This document shows, piece after piece, positions 44,686-54,482 of a stretch of 64,000 nt of DNA. Each line of letters begins with the position of its first letter. Within the stretch, counting starts at the first letter, position 1. The stretch is from Chitinimonas taiwanensis DSM 18899 (lineage in GTDB: Bacteria > Pseudomonadota > Gammaproteobacteria > Burkholderiales > Chitinimonadaceae): assembly GCF_900119825.1 (NCBI RefSeq), contig NZ_FPKR01000007.1, forward strand, positions 1 to 64,000. Direction: 5' to 3'. The notes below the pieces were generated by a model that did not search any database, was not told the DNA's origin, and saw nothing but the letters and a program-made list of their open reading frames with translations. A program made the position numbers and the translations under genes.

Positions 44686-45318
44686 CTACACCGTCGGCAA
44701 ACGGAAATCCCGCCAATGCGCGAGCAGGCGGATGCCCAGGCCTAGTGCGAATAGCGTCCATAGGGTGCTGTTGCCTGCATAGCCTAGGGCGTGGGCGGCG
44801 TAGAGCAGGCCGGCCATCAGGATGGCGACCGTGCCGTAGAAGTCGCGGTCGAGGATGAAGGGGACGTCGTTGACCAGCATATCGCGCAGCACGCCGCCGC
44901 CCACGGCGGTGATGAAGCCCACGCACAGCACGCCGAACAGATTGAGCCCGTAGCTGATGCCGACCTGGGCGCCGGCCAGGCTGAAGGCGATCAGGCCGGT
45001 GGAGTCGGCTAGCACGAAGATCTTGTGCATGCGGGCGTTCCAGCTCTTGTGCAGGCTAAGCAGCCAGGCAGCGCCCAGGGTAGCGATGATGGTGCTGACG
45101 GGAGAGGCATCCTGAAACACCACCGGCACCCGGTTCAGCAGTACATCGCGCACCACGCCGCCGCCGATGGCGGTCAGGATGGCCACGATCAGCACGCCGA
45201 GCAGATCAAAGCGTTTCTTCACGCCGATCAGGTAGCCGGACACGCTGAAGGCCGCAGTGCCGACCAGGAACAGCCAGTCCATATCGAATAACACGCTGCC
45301 CAATGTGGACCAGTTCAT
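44686..45318 (-). CDS. TRIC-family cation channel (UPF0126)
   Basis: About 210 residues, seven helices. Two internal repeats each hold the hallmark GGG-x-x-RD: AIGGGVVRDVLLNRVPV and AVGGGVLRDMLVNDVPFIL. This matches prokaryotic trimeric intracellular cation channels (YadS/YicG). Probably a K+ channel in the inner membrane. ATG 45318 shares one base with the GNAT stop (TGATG); GTG 45321 is the alternative, 4-base overlap, with AAGGAG at slightly better spacing. Either gives the same protein but for one residue. Confidence 0.88.
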   Translation of the reverse strand: MNWSTLGSVLFDMDWLFLVGTAAFSVSGYLIGVKKRFDLLGVLIVAILTAIGGGVVRDVLLNRVPVVFQDASPVSTIIATLGAAWLLSLHKSWNARMHKIFVLADSTGLIAFSLAGAQVGISYGLNLFGVLCVGFITAVGGGVLRDMLVNDVPFILDRDFYGTVAILMAGLLYAAHALGYAGNSTLWTLFALGLGIRLLAHWRDFRLPTV

Positions 45319-45863
45319 CACGGTCTATCTCCTTGTCCTGCCTGTGTGCCGCGGTAGAGCAGCTGATTCGGGTGGCGCACGCCATCGAGTTCGAAGTCGA
45401 TCTCACCCAGTTGTATAAAGCCTTGCCGCGCATAGAAGGCCTGTGCCGCCAGATTGGTGGCATTCACGCTCAACCACAGGCCGGCTCGGCTGCTGCCGTG
45501 CGCGTGCTGGCTGGCCGCATCCAGCAGGCGGCGGCCCAGGCCTTGCCCTTGGGCATGGCGCAGTACATACAGCGTGCTGATTTCCACCGTGCCGCCACCC
45601 GCGACCGGGCAGGGCGCGGCGAGGTCGAGCTGCAGATAGCCGAGCAGATGCCCGTGCGCTTCCGCCACCCAAAGCCGCTGCTGGGCCGAGCTGACCTGCA
45701 GGTCAAAGCGCGCCGGGCTGAAGTGTTGGTGCACATAGGTCGCCAGGGCTGGGCGTATGCCGTCTTGCGCATAGGTATCCAGCCAGACCTGTTGGCCGAG
45801 TGCGGCCAGGCACGGGCTATCCTGCCGGGTGGCGGGGCGGATCTGGGCGGTACTGAAGGGCAT
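45318..45863 (-). CDS. GNAT-family acetyltransferase
   Basis: 181 residues. VEISTLYVLRHAQGQGLGRRLLDAAS contains the acetyl-CoA loop Q-G-Q-G-L-G; SVNATNLAAQAFYARQGF follows. Standard GNAT fold with N-terminal helix pair IRPATRQDSPCLAALGQQVW. Substrate unknown. Coupled to the TRIC gene. A terminator separates it from the beta-oxidation genes. Confidence 0.78.
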   Translation of the reverse strand: MPFSTAQIRPATRQDSPCLAALGQQVWLDTYAQDGIRPALATYVHQHFSPARFDLQVSSAQQRLWVAEAHGHLLGYLQLDLAAPCPVAGGGTVEISTLYVLRHAQGQGLGRRLLDAASQHAHGSSRAGLWLSVNATNLAAQAFYARQGFIQLGEIDFELDGVRHPNQLLYRGTQAGQGDRP

Positions 45864-45882
45864 GGGCGGGCGCGAAACAAAA

Positions 45883-45900
45883 CCGCGCCTTCCGGCGCGG
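45883..45900 (-). terminator. Terminator after beta-oxidation gene
   Basis: Stem CCGCGCC/GGCGCGG with TTCC loop; minus strand continues TTTTG. Ends the fad transcript. Confidence 0.65.
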
Positions 45901-45950
45901 TCGTGGGTAAAGACCCGATTACAGCACAGTCGGCCCGCGCTTGTCCGCGT

Positions 45951-48062
45951 TCAGGCCTGCTGGCGCAGCCAGTTGGGCACCGCAAAGCGCGCACCATGCT
46001 GGGCGGCCAGCTGTTCGGCGCGGGCTATCGCTTTCGCCACCCCGTACTGCTTGAGGAATTGCGCTGTGCCGCCCGTCCAGGCCGGGAAGCCGATGCCGAG
46101 CAGTGCGCCGACATTCGCATCCCGTTCGCTTTCCAGCACGCCTTCGTCGAAGCAGCGCGCGGTGTCGAGTGCCTGCACAAACAGCAGACGATCGATCAGC
46201 TCCTGCATCGCGGGCAGTGCCTTGCCCGCTTGGGCGAAGGCGGCCAGACCTGGCCAGAGCTGCTTCTTGGCGCCTTCCGGGTAGTCGTAGAATCCGCCAC
46301 CCGCCGCGCGGCCCTGGCGGCCGAATTCGTCTAGCATGCGTGCCAGCACTGCGTCAGCCGGGTGGGCCAGATAGGCGCTACCGAGCGCGGCGCGCGCTTC
46401 GGCGGCAATATGCGCACACAGGCTCAGGCTCACCTCGTCGGTCACCGCCAAGGGGCCGACCGGCATGCCGGCCTGCAGGCCGGCCGCCTCGATCATGGCC
46501 GGCGGTATGCCTTCGCCCAGCATGGCCATGCCCTCGTTCACATAGCTGCCAAACACGCGGCTGGTGAAGAAGCCGCGTCCGTCGTTGACCACGATGGGTG
46601 TTTTACCGATCTGCTGCACGAAGTCGTAGGCGCGCGCCAGGCTGGCCGGGCTGGTCCGCTGGCCACGGATGATCTCGACCAGCTGCATCTTGTCGACCGG
46701 GCTGAAGAAATGCAGGCCGATGAAGTTGGCCGGGCGCTGGCTGGCCGCAGCCAGTTCGCTGATCGGCAGGGTGGAGGTATTGCTGGCAAACAGCGCCTCG
46801 GCGCCCAGCACGGCCTCCACCTCGCGCGTCACCTGCGCCTTCAATTCGCGGTTTTCGAATACCGCCTCGATGACGATCTCGCAGCCGGCCAGCTCGGGCA
46901 GGCTGGCCGTGGTCTGAATGCGTGCGAGCACGGCATCGGCTTCCGCCTGGGTCTTGCGGCCCTTTTCCACCTGCTTGGCCAGCAGCTTGGCCGAGTAGGC
47001 CTTGCCCCGCTCGGCCGCGGACAGGTCGACATCCTTGAGCACCACCCGCACGCCACGGCTGGCCGCGGCCCAAGCAATGCCCGCGCCCATCATGCCGGCG
47101 CCGAGTACGCCGATCTTTTGCACTGTGCACTTATCGAAACCGGCCGGGCGGCTGGCGCCGGCCTTGATCTCGTTCATGGAGAAGAACAGCGTGCCGATCA
47201 TATTCTTGGCCACCTGGCCCACGCACAGCTCGGTGAAGTAGCGGCTTTCGATGCGCAGCGCGGTGCTGAAATCGACCTGAGCGCCTTCCACCATGGCGGC
47301 CAGCGCGCGTTCGGGGGCCGGGTAGTTGCCGCGCGTCTTCTCGTACAGTGCGGCGGGCGCCACCGACAGCATCTGCGCCACCTTGGGGTGGTTGGGCGCG
47401 CCGCCGGGCAGCTTGTAGCCATCTTCATCCCAGGGCTGGCGCGAAGCCGGGTGGGCGGCGATATAGGCCTGCGCCTGCGCCAGCATATCGGCCTCGTCCT
47501 GCGCCAGGGCGTGGATCAGGCCGGCCGCCATGCCCTCGCGCGCCGAGAACTGTTGGCTTTCCAAGATATAGGGAAAGGCCGCCTGCAGGCCCAGAAGGCG
47601 CACCATCTTGCTGATGCCGCCCGCGCCGGGTAACAGGCCCCAGCTCACTTCGGGCAGGCCGAACTGGCGTTTGTCCTTGTCGAGCGCGATGCGGTGATGG
47701 GCAATCAGCGCCACTTCCCAGCCACCGCCGAGCGCCGCGCCGTTCAGGCAGGCCACCACCGGTACGCCCAGGGTTTCGATGCGGCGCATATGACGCTTCA
47801 TGGTTTCCACCATCTGGAAAAAAGCCTCGGCGCCATCGGCGGGAATACTGCGCAGCTCGTCCAGATCGCCACCGGCGAAGAAGGTCTTTTTCCTCGACAC
47901 GATGATCACGCCGCGCAGCTGCGCGCGTTCGGCCTCCAGTCGGTCGGCTACTGCGGCGATGCTGGCGCGGAAGGCCGCATCCATGGTGTTGATAGTCTGG
48001 CCTGGCGCATCCAGGCTCAGGGTCACGACGCCCTGGGCGTCCATCTGGAAGTCAATGCTCAT
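45951..48062 (-). CDS. Multifunctional beta-oxidation enzyme (FadJ/FadB-like)
   Basis: 703 residues. N-terminal enoyl-CoA hydratase half: GAALGGGWEVALIAHHRIAL and GLPEVSWGLLPGAGG carry the two catalytic Glu. C-terminal 3-hydroxyacyl-CoA dehydrogenase half: IGVLGAGMMGAGIAWAAASRGVRVVLKDVD (NAD), FIGLHFFSPVDKMQLVEII (catalytic His), then a C-terminal repeat domain. It hydrates enoyl-CoA and oxidises the hydroxyacyl-CoA. 88 bases after the thiolase stop, so one operon with it. Cannot tell FadB from FadJ by eye; fadB-type fused pairs usually lie beside fadA, as here. Confidence 0.9.
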   Translation of the reverse strand: MSIDFQMDAQGVVTLSLDAPGQTINTMDAAFRASIAAVADRLEAERAQLRGVIIVSRKKTFFAGGDLDELRSIPADGAEAFFQMVETMKRHMRRIETLGVPVVACLNGAALGGGWEVALIAHHRIALDKDKRQFGLPEVSWGLLPGAGGISKMVRLLGLQAAFPYILESQQFSAREGMAAGLIHALAQDEADMLAQAQAYIAAHPASRQPWDEDGYKLPGGAPNHPKVAQMLSVAPAALYEKTRGNYPAPERALAAMVEGAQVDFSTALRIESRYFTELCVGQVAKNMIGTLFFSMNEIKAGASRPAGFDKCTVQKIGVLGAGMMGAGIAWAAASRGVRVVLKDVDLSAAERGKAYSAKLLAKQVEKGRKTQAEADAVLARIQTTASLPELAGCEIVIEAVFENRELKAQVTREVEAVLGAEALFASNTSTLPISELAAASQRPANFIGLHFFSPVDKMQLVEIIRGQRTSPASLARAYDFVQQIGKTPIVVNDGRGFFTSRVFGSYVNEGMAMLGEGIPPAMIEAAGLQAGMPVGPLAVTDEVSLSLCAHIAAEARAALGSAYLAHPADAVLARMLDEFGRQGRAAGGGFYDYPEGAKKQLWPGLAAFAQAGKALPAMQELIDRLLFVQALDTARCFDEGVLESERDANVGALLGIGFPAWTGGTAQFLKQYGVAKAIARAEQLAAQHGARFAVPNWLRQQA

Positions 48063-48150
48063 GTGCTTGTCCGTTTCAGTCCGTGCTGTTTTGCAGCGTA
48101 GAGGACGCCAAGGGCGCAGCGGCGCGCAGCCTTGGCGCGAGGGCGATCAC

Positions 48151-49356
<1,206 letters not shown>

Positions 49357-49474
49357 GGTGGGCTTTCCGTGATCAATCAATGTTTCAAGCAAGCGCTAGA
49401 TTAAAGTAAAAACTCGGCGCATGATAGCGGCGCCATATCGGCTAGGCGCCTGCTGTGGCCGAGCTGCATCGACC

Positions 49475-50521
49475 TCAGGCTGGTGGCGTACTCGGCACGC
49501 GCAGGCGATCAAGCAAATGCCGGCGTGCCTGACGGTTGAACAGCAGCATGCACAGCAGCGCCACGGCCGAGCCGAGCAGGGTGTCGAGCAGGCGTTCGTG
49601 CAATAGCAGCAGACTGGCCGCGTGGCCAAGGGTCAGATCGAATAGCAGCAGGATCAGCGCAGTCAGCGTGCAGGCCTGCGCCCACAGGTTTTTGGCCAGG
49701 GCAATCGGGCGCAGAAAAGCCAGGACGACGACGCAGCCGAGCAGTAGCGCCGGCTGCTGGAGATAGCGGCCGATCAGCCAGGCCAGTGCCACGCCGGCCA
49801 GCGTGCCGAACACGGTCTGGAACAGGCGGCGCAGGCTGTCCGGGCCATCGGGGCGGATTACGAACAGAGTGACCGCCGCCACCCAGGCCGGGCGCTGATA
49901 GTCGAGCCAGAGCGCCAGGGCCAGCCCGCCGGTAACGGCCAGGCTGAAGCCGCTGGCGTGCAGCCAGCCGGCATTGTGGCCGGCTGCAATCAGCCGCCCG
50001 GCATTACGCAGGCCGGGGTGGCGGCGCGGCAGGGCGCGCGGGAAGAGCAGGCTGTCCAGCCACACTGCCAGGAGGCCGACACCGATGCCGAGCGCAAAGA
50101 AGGGCAGGCCCTGGGCGGGCAGGACCGGAACGAAGGCGTACACCAGCAGCATCAGCGCGGCAAAGCGCAGAATGGTTTCCACCGCGATACCGCTGCCGTC
50201 CAGCCAGCCTATGCCGAAGCTGAGCACGGCCAGCACCAGAAACAGCAGGCCGTGCTGCGGCCCCAGCCAATGGCCGAGTGCGGCGCTGGCGACCACCAGG
50301 GCGAGGCCGACGGCCTGGGTCAGCAGGCGGTGGCGCAAGCTGCCGCCGAAATCGAGCAGGCTCGCATACAGGCCGCCGACCGCGCCGAACAGCAGGCCGG
50401 CCGGCTCGTGCAGATGCAGCGCCAGCGCGGCCGGCACCGCCACGCCCAGCGCCGCGCACACGGCCTGGCGCCAGGGCAGCGCGCCGTCGCGCCAGCGCAG
50501 CAGATGAAAAGGGTAGGGCAT
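49475..50521 (-). CDS. FUSC-family membrane protein
   Basis: 348 residues with about ten helices in two halves: an N-terminal FUSC-like half (AVCAALGVAVPAALALHLHE and AGLLFGAVGGLYASLLDFGGS) and a C-terminal half starting ALWLDYQRPAWVAAVTLFVI, with LRRLFQTVFGTLAGVALAWLIG (R-x-x-x-T-x-x-G signature of FUSC/aromatic-acid exporters). No large soluble middle domain, so shorter than AaeB-type exporters. Start ATG 50521; divergent acyl-CoA dehydrogenase lies 51 bases away, so promoters are shared. Substrate unknown. Confidence 0.75.
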   Translation of the reverse strand: MPYPFHLLRWRDGALPWRQAVCAALGVAVPAALALHLHEPAGLLFGAVGGLYASLLDFGGSLRHRLLTQAVGLALVVASAALGHWLGPQHGLLFLVLAVLSFGIGWLDGSGIAVETILRFAALMLLVYAFVPVLPAQGLPFFALGIGVGLLAVWLDSLLFPRALPRRHPGLRNAGRLIAAGHNAGWLHASGFSLAVTGGLALALWLDYQRPAWVAAVTLFVIRPDGPDSLRRLFQTVFGTLAGVALAWLIGRYLQQPALLLGCVVVLAFLRPIALAKNLWAQACTLTALILLLFDLTLGHAASLLLLHERLLDTLLGSAVALLCMLLFNRQARRHLLDRLRVPSTPPA

Positions 50522-50572
50522 GGTGCTTGAGCCGATCCCGACAGACGTCACTCACACAAACTAGGAGACAAA

Positions 50573-51709
50573 ATGATTGCGCGCCGCCATTTCGATGCGG
50601 AACACGCCTTGTTCCGCAGCAATTTCCGCCGCTTCCTGGCCGAGGAAGTGACCCCGTACCAGCGCGAATGGGAGGCGGCCGGCCAGGTGCCGCGCGCCAT
50701 CTGGCGCCGCGCCGGCGAGCTGGGTTTCCTGGCCACCTTTGTCGACGAGGCTTATGGCGGTGCCGGCTGCCGCGACTACCGCTATGAGCAGATCGTGGCC
50801 GAGGAGCTGGGTCTGGCCAATGAATGGGGCTTGGCGCTCGGCCTGCATTCCTCGCTGGTGGCGCCCTATCTGGATAGCTTTGGCACACCCGAGCAGAAGC
50901 AGCGCTATCTGCCCGGCGTGGTGTCGGGCGACTGCGTGCTGGCGGTGGCGATGACCGAGCCGAATACCGGCAGCGATCTGGCCGGCATCCAGACCCGCGC
51001 CGAGGACTGCGGCGACTACTGGCTGCTGAATGGTGCGAAGACCTTTATTTCCAATGGCGTGCATAGCGATCTGGTTATCGTGGCGGCGCGCACCCATCCG
51101 AGCGAGAAGCGCGGTCTGTCGCTCTTCCTGGTGGAAAAGGGCTGGGCCGGCTTCGAAGTGGGCCGGCGCCTGGAGAAGATAGGCCAGCACAGTCAGGACA
51201 CGGCCGAGCTGTTCTTTCGCGATGTGAAGGTGCCCAAGCAGAACCTGCTTGGCGAGCCGCACCAGGGCTTCAAGCTCTTGATGCAGATGCTGGCGCCTGA
51301 GCGGCTGATCTGCGCGATCGGCTCGCTGGCCGCGGCCCAATCTGCCCTGGCGATGACGCTGGCCTATGTGAAGGAGCGGCGCGCGTTTGGGCAGACCCTG
51401 TTCGAATTCCAGAACACCCGCTTCGAGCTGGCCGCGATCAAGACCGAGCTCGATATCGGCCAGGTCTATCTCGACCGGCTGGTCATGGAGCACCAGGCGG
51501 GCAGCCTGGATACCGTGGATGCGGCCGAGGCCAAGCTGTGGACCAGCGAGCTGCTGGGCCGCGCGGCCGACCGCTGCCTGCAGCTGTTTGGTGGCTATGG
51601 TTTCATGGCCGAGTACCCGATAGGCCGGCTATGGGCCTCGGCGCGCGTGGCGCGCATCTATGCCGGGTCGAGCGAGATCATGAAGGAGATCATCGCCAAG
51701 GCGATGTAG
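50573..51709 (+). CDS. Acyl-CoA dehydrogenase
   Basis: 378 residues; FAD-dependent alpha,beta-dehydrogenation of acyl-CoA. AMTEPNTGSDLAGIQTRAE is the FAD-region block, then WLLNGAKTFISNG, FNTRFELAAIKTEL and IYAGSSEIMKEIIAKAM with catalytic base Glu368 in the usual long/medium-chain or isovaleryl position. Start ATG follows AGGAGACAAA. It supplies the first step of the pathway completed by the enzymes at 45951 and 48151. Chain-length preference not inferable. Confidence 0.92.
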   Translation: MIARRHFDAEHALFRSNFRRFLAEEVTPYQREWEAAGQVPRAIWRRAGELGFLATFVDEAYGGAGCRDYRYEQIVAEELGLANEWGLALGLHSSLVAPYLDSFGTPEQKQRYLPGVVSGDCVLAVAMTEPNTGSDLAGIQTRAEDCGDYWLLNGAKTFISNGVHSDLVIVAARTHPSEKRGLSLFLVEKGWAGFEVGRRLEKIGQHSQDTAELFFRDVKVPKQNLLGEPHQGFKLLMQMLAPERLICAIGSLAAAQSALAMTLAYVKERRAFGQTLFEFQNTRFELAAIKTELDIGQVYLDRLVMEHQAGSLDTVDAAEAKLWTSELLGRAADRCLQLFGGYGFMAEYPIGRLWASARVARIYAGSSEIMKEIIAKAM

Positions 51710-51731
51710 GGCGGGCCGAGCGCAGCCGGCT

Positions 51732-52496
51732 TCAGACCGGTTGCAGGCTCAGGCTGGTCTTGTATTCCTGGCTTTCGCCCGCACCCGAGGCGCCGCCACG
51801 CTCTTCCTTGCGTACCAGGAGCAGGCGGTCGCCCAGCACGCTGTACACGCGGTCTTCCTCGCTGAAGTGCTTGAAACGCACCACGATAAACGCGCGCCCG
51901 CTAGCCTTCACACGCACCGTGCTGGCCAGCGGTGTACCGTCGGCGGCGATCCAGACGCTGAGCTTGGCATCAAGCTCGCGCACATATTTGCGTTCGCGCT
52001 GCGGAAGCTTCTCCAGCGGCACTTCAAAGTTCAGCCGCCGCACCGGCTTGCCCGCGTACTGATCGCTGATCTCGTTCAGAAACACCGCGTCCTCGACCGC
52101 ATGCGCAAGGCTGGCCGCGGCCGAACTCATGCCGCGCAGATCGGTGAATTCCAGATCGCGCAGCCCGGTTAGCGCCGGCGTGCTGACTTCCTTATTCTTC
52201 AGCTGCGCGCGCTGCTCGGCCTCCACGCGGGCCAGCAGGTCCTTGCCGTACATCAGCTGCAGGCCGCGCCCATTGTCTTCCAGCGTTAGCGCGGCGGCGC
52301 CCTGCTTATCCTGCGCATCCTTGCCCTCGCCCTGGCGGCGCCAGGTCTTCACCTCAAGCTGCGCCTTGAGCGGGGTCTGGCCCTGCAGGCGGCTCAATGC
52401 GGCTTTCAGGTCGGCCAGGCCATCGGCGCGGCTGGGTAGCGTGCACAGCAAGAGTACGGACAAGGTCAGCAGGCGAGTCAGCGAGTTCGGTGTCAC
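51732..52496 (-). CDS. Secreted hypothetical protein
   Basis: 254 residues with a signal peptide (MTPNSLTRLLTLSVLLLCTLPSRA, cleaved near 24). The mature part is mixed alpha/beta, charged, with SLSVWIAADGTPLASTVRVK and FKHFSEEDRVYSVLGDRLLL, resembling LolA/LppM-type lipoprotein-binding folds only in outline. Begins with GTG at 52496 and has a purine run upstream. I do not recognise its family. Alone between two oppositely oriented neighbours. Confidence 0.6.
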   Translation of the reverse strand: MTPNSLTRLLTLSVLLLCTLPSRADGLADLKAALSRLQGQTPLKAQLEVKTWRRQGEGKDAQDKQGAAALTLEDNGRGLQLMYGKDLLARVEAEQRAQLKNKEVSTPALTGLRDLEFTDLRGMSSAAASLAHAVEDAVFLNEISDQYAGKPVRRLNFEVPLEKLPQRERKYVRELDAKLSVWIAADGTPLASTVRVKASGRAFIVVRFKHFSEEDRVYSVLGDRLLLVRKEERGGASGAGESQEYKTSLSLQPV

Positions 52497-52597
52497 GGCG
52501 CAGCTTTCTGAGTTGAGGGTTGGCTGGGGTGGTGGGCGCTTGCGGCTGCTTGGAGCTGCTTGCCGCAGCAGGGTTCAGTGTCTACACGCACAAAAAA

Positions 52598-52616
52598 GGC
52601 AGCGATCAACGCTGCC
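52598..52616 (-). terminator. Intrinsic terminator, FAD oxidoreductase
   Basis: Minus-strand stem GGCAGCG/CGCTGCC with 5-base loop, then TTTTTTG. Confidence 0.85.
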
Positions 52617-52635
52617 TGGTTTGGAAGGCCTTGGA

Positions 52636-54243
52636 TCAGGCCGCGCGGCCCAGCACGCTGAGCGCCACGGCCTCGGCCACCTTGATGCCGTCCACGCCGG
52701 CTGACAGGATGCCGCCCGCGTAACCGGCGCCTTCGCCGGCCGGGAACAGGCCGCGCACATTCAGGCTCTGGCAGTCCTCGCCGCGCGTGATGCGCAAGGG
52801 CGAGGAGGTGCGGGTTTCCACGCCGGTTAGCACCGCATCGTGCATATCGAAGCCTTGAATCTGCTTGCCGAAAGCCGGTAGTGCTTCGCGCATGGCTTCA
52901 ATGGCATAGGCGGGCAGCGCGCTATGCAGGCTGCCGAGTTTGACGCCCGGCTTGTAGGACGGCTCCACGCTGCCCAGCGCAGTCGAATCGCGTCCGGCGA
53001 TAAAGTCACCCACCAACTGGCCCGGCGCTTCGTAATTGCCACCACCGAGCACAAAGGCGCGCGATTCGAGTTCGCGCTGGAAGGCGATGCCGGCCAGCGG
53101 GCCGCCCGGGTAATCGTCCGGGGTGATGCCGACCACGATGCCGGCATTCGCATTGCGTTCGTTACGTGAGTATTGGCTCATGCCATTGGTGACTACGCGG
53201 TTCGGTTCCGAAGTGGCCGCCACCACGGTGCCGCCCGGGCACATGCAGAAGCTGTAGACCGAACGGCCGTTCTGGGCGTGATGCACGAGTTTGTAATCGG
53301 CCGCGCCCAAGAGCGGATGGCCGGCATGTTTGCCAAAGCGCGCGCGGTCGATCAGTGATTGCGGGTGCTCGATACGGAAGCCGACCGAGAACGGTTTGGC
53401 CTCCATGAACACGCCGCGCGCATGCAGCATCTCGAAGGTATCGCGCGCGCTGTGGCCCAGCGCCATCACGACATGGTCGGTGCGGATCTGCTCGCCGCTT
53501 TCGAGGGTTAGGCCGCGCACCGCGCCGTCTTCGATCTGGATATCGGTGACTTTCTGCTCGAAGCGGATCTCGCCACCGAGTTCGGTAATCGTCTCGCGCA
53601 TCTTTTCCACCATGCCGACCAGGCGGAAGGTGCCGATATGCGGCTTGCTCACATAGACGATTTCCTCGGGCGCGCCTGCTTTCACGAACTCGGCGATCAC
53701 CTTGCGCCCCAGATAGCGCGGGTCCTTGATCTGGCTATACAGCTTGCCGTCCGAAAAGGTGCCGGCGCCGCCTTCACCGAACTGCACATTCGATTCGGGA
53801 TTCAGCACATTCTTGCGCCACAGCCCCCAGGTGTCCTTGGTGCGCTGGCGCACTTCCTTGCCGCGCTCGAGCACAATGGGCTTGAAGCCCATCTGCGCCA
53901 AAAGCAGGGCGGCGAAGATGCCGCAGGGACCGAAGCCGACCACCACCGGGCGGTGCGCGAGATCCGAGGGCGCATGGCCAACCAGCTTGTAGTCCATGTC
54001 CGGCGTGGGGACGATCTTATGGTCGGTGGCAAAGCGCTTCTGCACACCGGCTTCGTCGGCGAGTTCGCAGTCCACGCTGTAAATCAGCATCAGCGGATGG
54101 CCGCGCCGCGCGTCGTAGCTGCGCTTGAACACGGTGAAGGATTTGAGCGCCTCGGGCTTGATCTTCAGCCTTTGCACAATCGCCTCGGGCAGGGCCTCGG
54201 GGGCGTGGTCTAGCGGCAGGCGAAGTTCATTGAGGCGCAGCAT
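52636..54243 (-). CDS. FAD-dependent dehydrogenase (COG2509-like)
   Basis: 535 residues. FAD-binding VVGFGPCGIFAALLLAQMGF with LERGKEVRQRTKDT after it, then FGEGGAGTFSDGKLYSQIK, MALGHSARDTFEMLHARGVF and VRGLFPAGEGAGYAGGILSAGVDG near the C-terminus, all typical of the large uncharacterised flavoproteins of COG2509. Cys in GPCG may be near the flavin. It is cytosolic; substrate unknown. ATG 54243 is favoured over a TTG upstream by a GGA at good spacing. Terminator behind. Confidence 0.82.
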   Translation of the reverse strand: MLRLNELRLPLDHAPEALPEAIVQRLKIKPEALKSFTVFKRSYDARRGHPLMLIYSVDCELADEAGVQKRFATDHKIVPTPDMDYKLVGHAPSDLAHRPVVVGFGPCGIFAALLLAQMGFKPIVLERGKEVRQRTKDTWGLWRKNVLNPESNVQFGEGGAGTFSDGKLYSQIKDPRYLGRKVIAEFVKAGAPEEIVYVSKPHIGTFRLVGMVEKMRETITELGGEIRFEQKVTDIQIEDGAVRGLTLESGEQIRTDHVVMALGHSARDTFEMLHARGVFMEAKPFSVGFRIEHPQSLIDRARFGKHAGHPLLGAADYKLVHHAQNGRSVYSFCMCPGGTVVAATSEPNRVVTNGMSQYSRNERNANAGIVVGITPDDYPGGPLAGIAFQRELESRAFVLGGGNYEAPGQLVGDFIAGRDSTALGSVEPSYKPGVKLGSLHSALPAYAIEAMREALPAFGKQIQGFDMHDAVLTGVETRTSSPLRITRGEDCQSLNVRGLFPAGEGAGYAGGILSAGVDGIKVAEAVALSVLGRAA

Positions 54244-54482
54244 GGGTGTTCCAGTGTTCAATCTAAAAGGGAAGCGGCCGGCCCGAGCGAAGGCTCGGGT
54301 CGGCCAAGCGCGTATTGTAATTTCTAGTTGGCAGATCGCGAAATTGCGGCGCGGGATGCACGCAGTGCAGCAAAAGTCTTACAGAGCAGTCTGATTTGTA
54401 AATAAGGGTTAGCGTCGCGCATGGGCGTCACGGCGGCTGTGCAATACTCGCGCCGACTTAATTGAAAGCCCTTCTCATTCCC

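Noticed and set aside
54455-54479. Second Fur box before TonB receptor at 54483
   Set aside because: Only about 10 of 19 consensus matches; the TTCTCATT tail alone is too weak.
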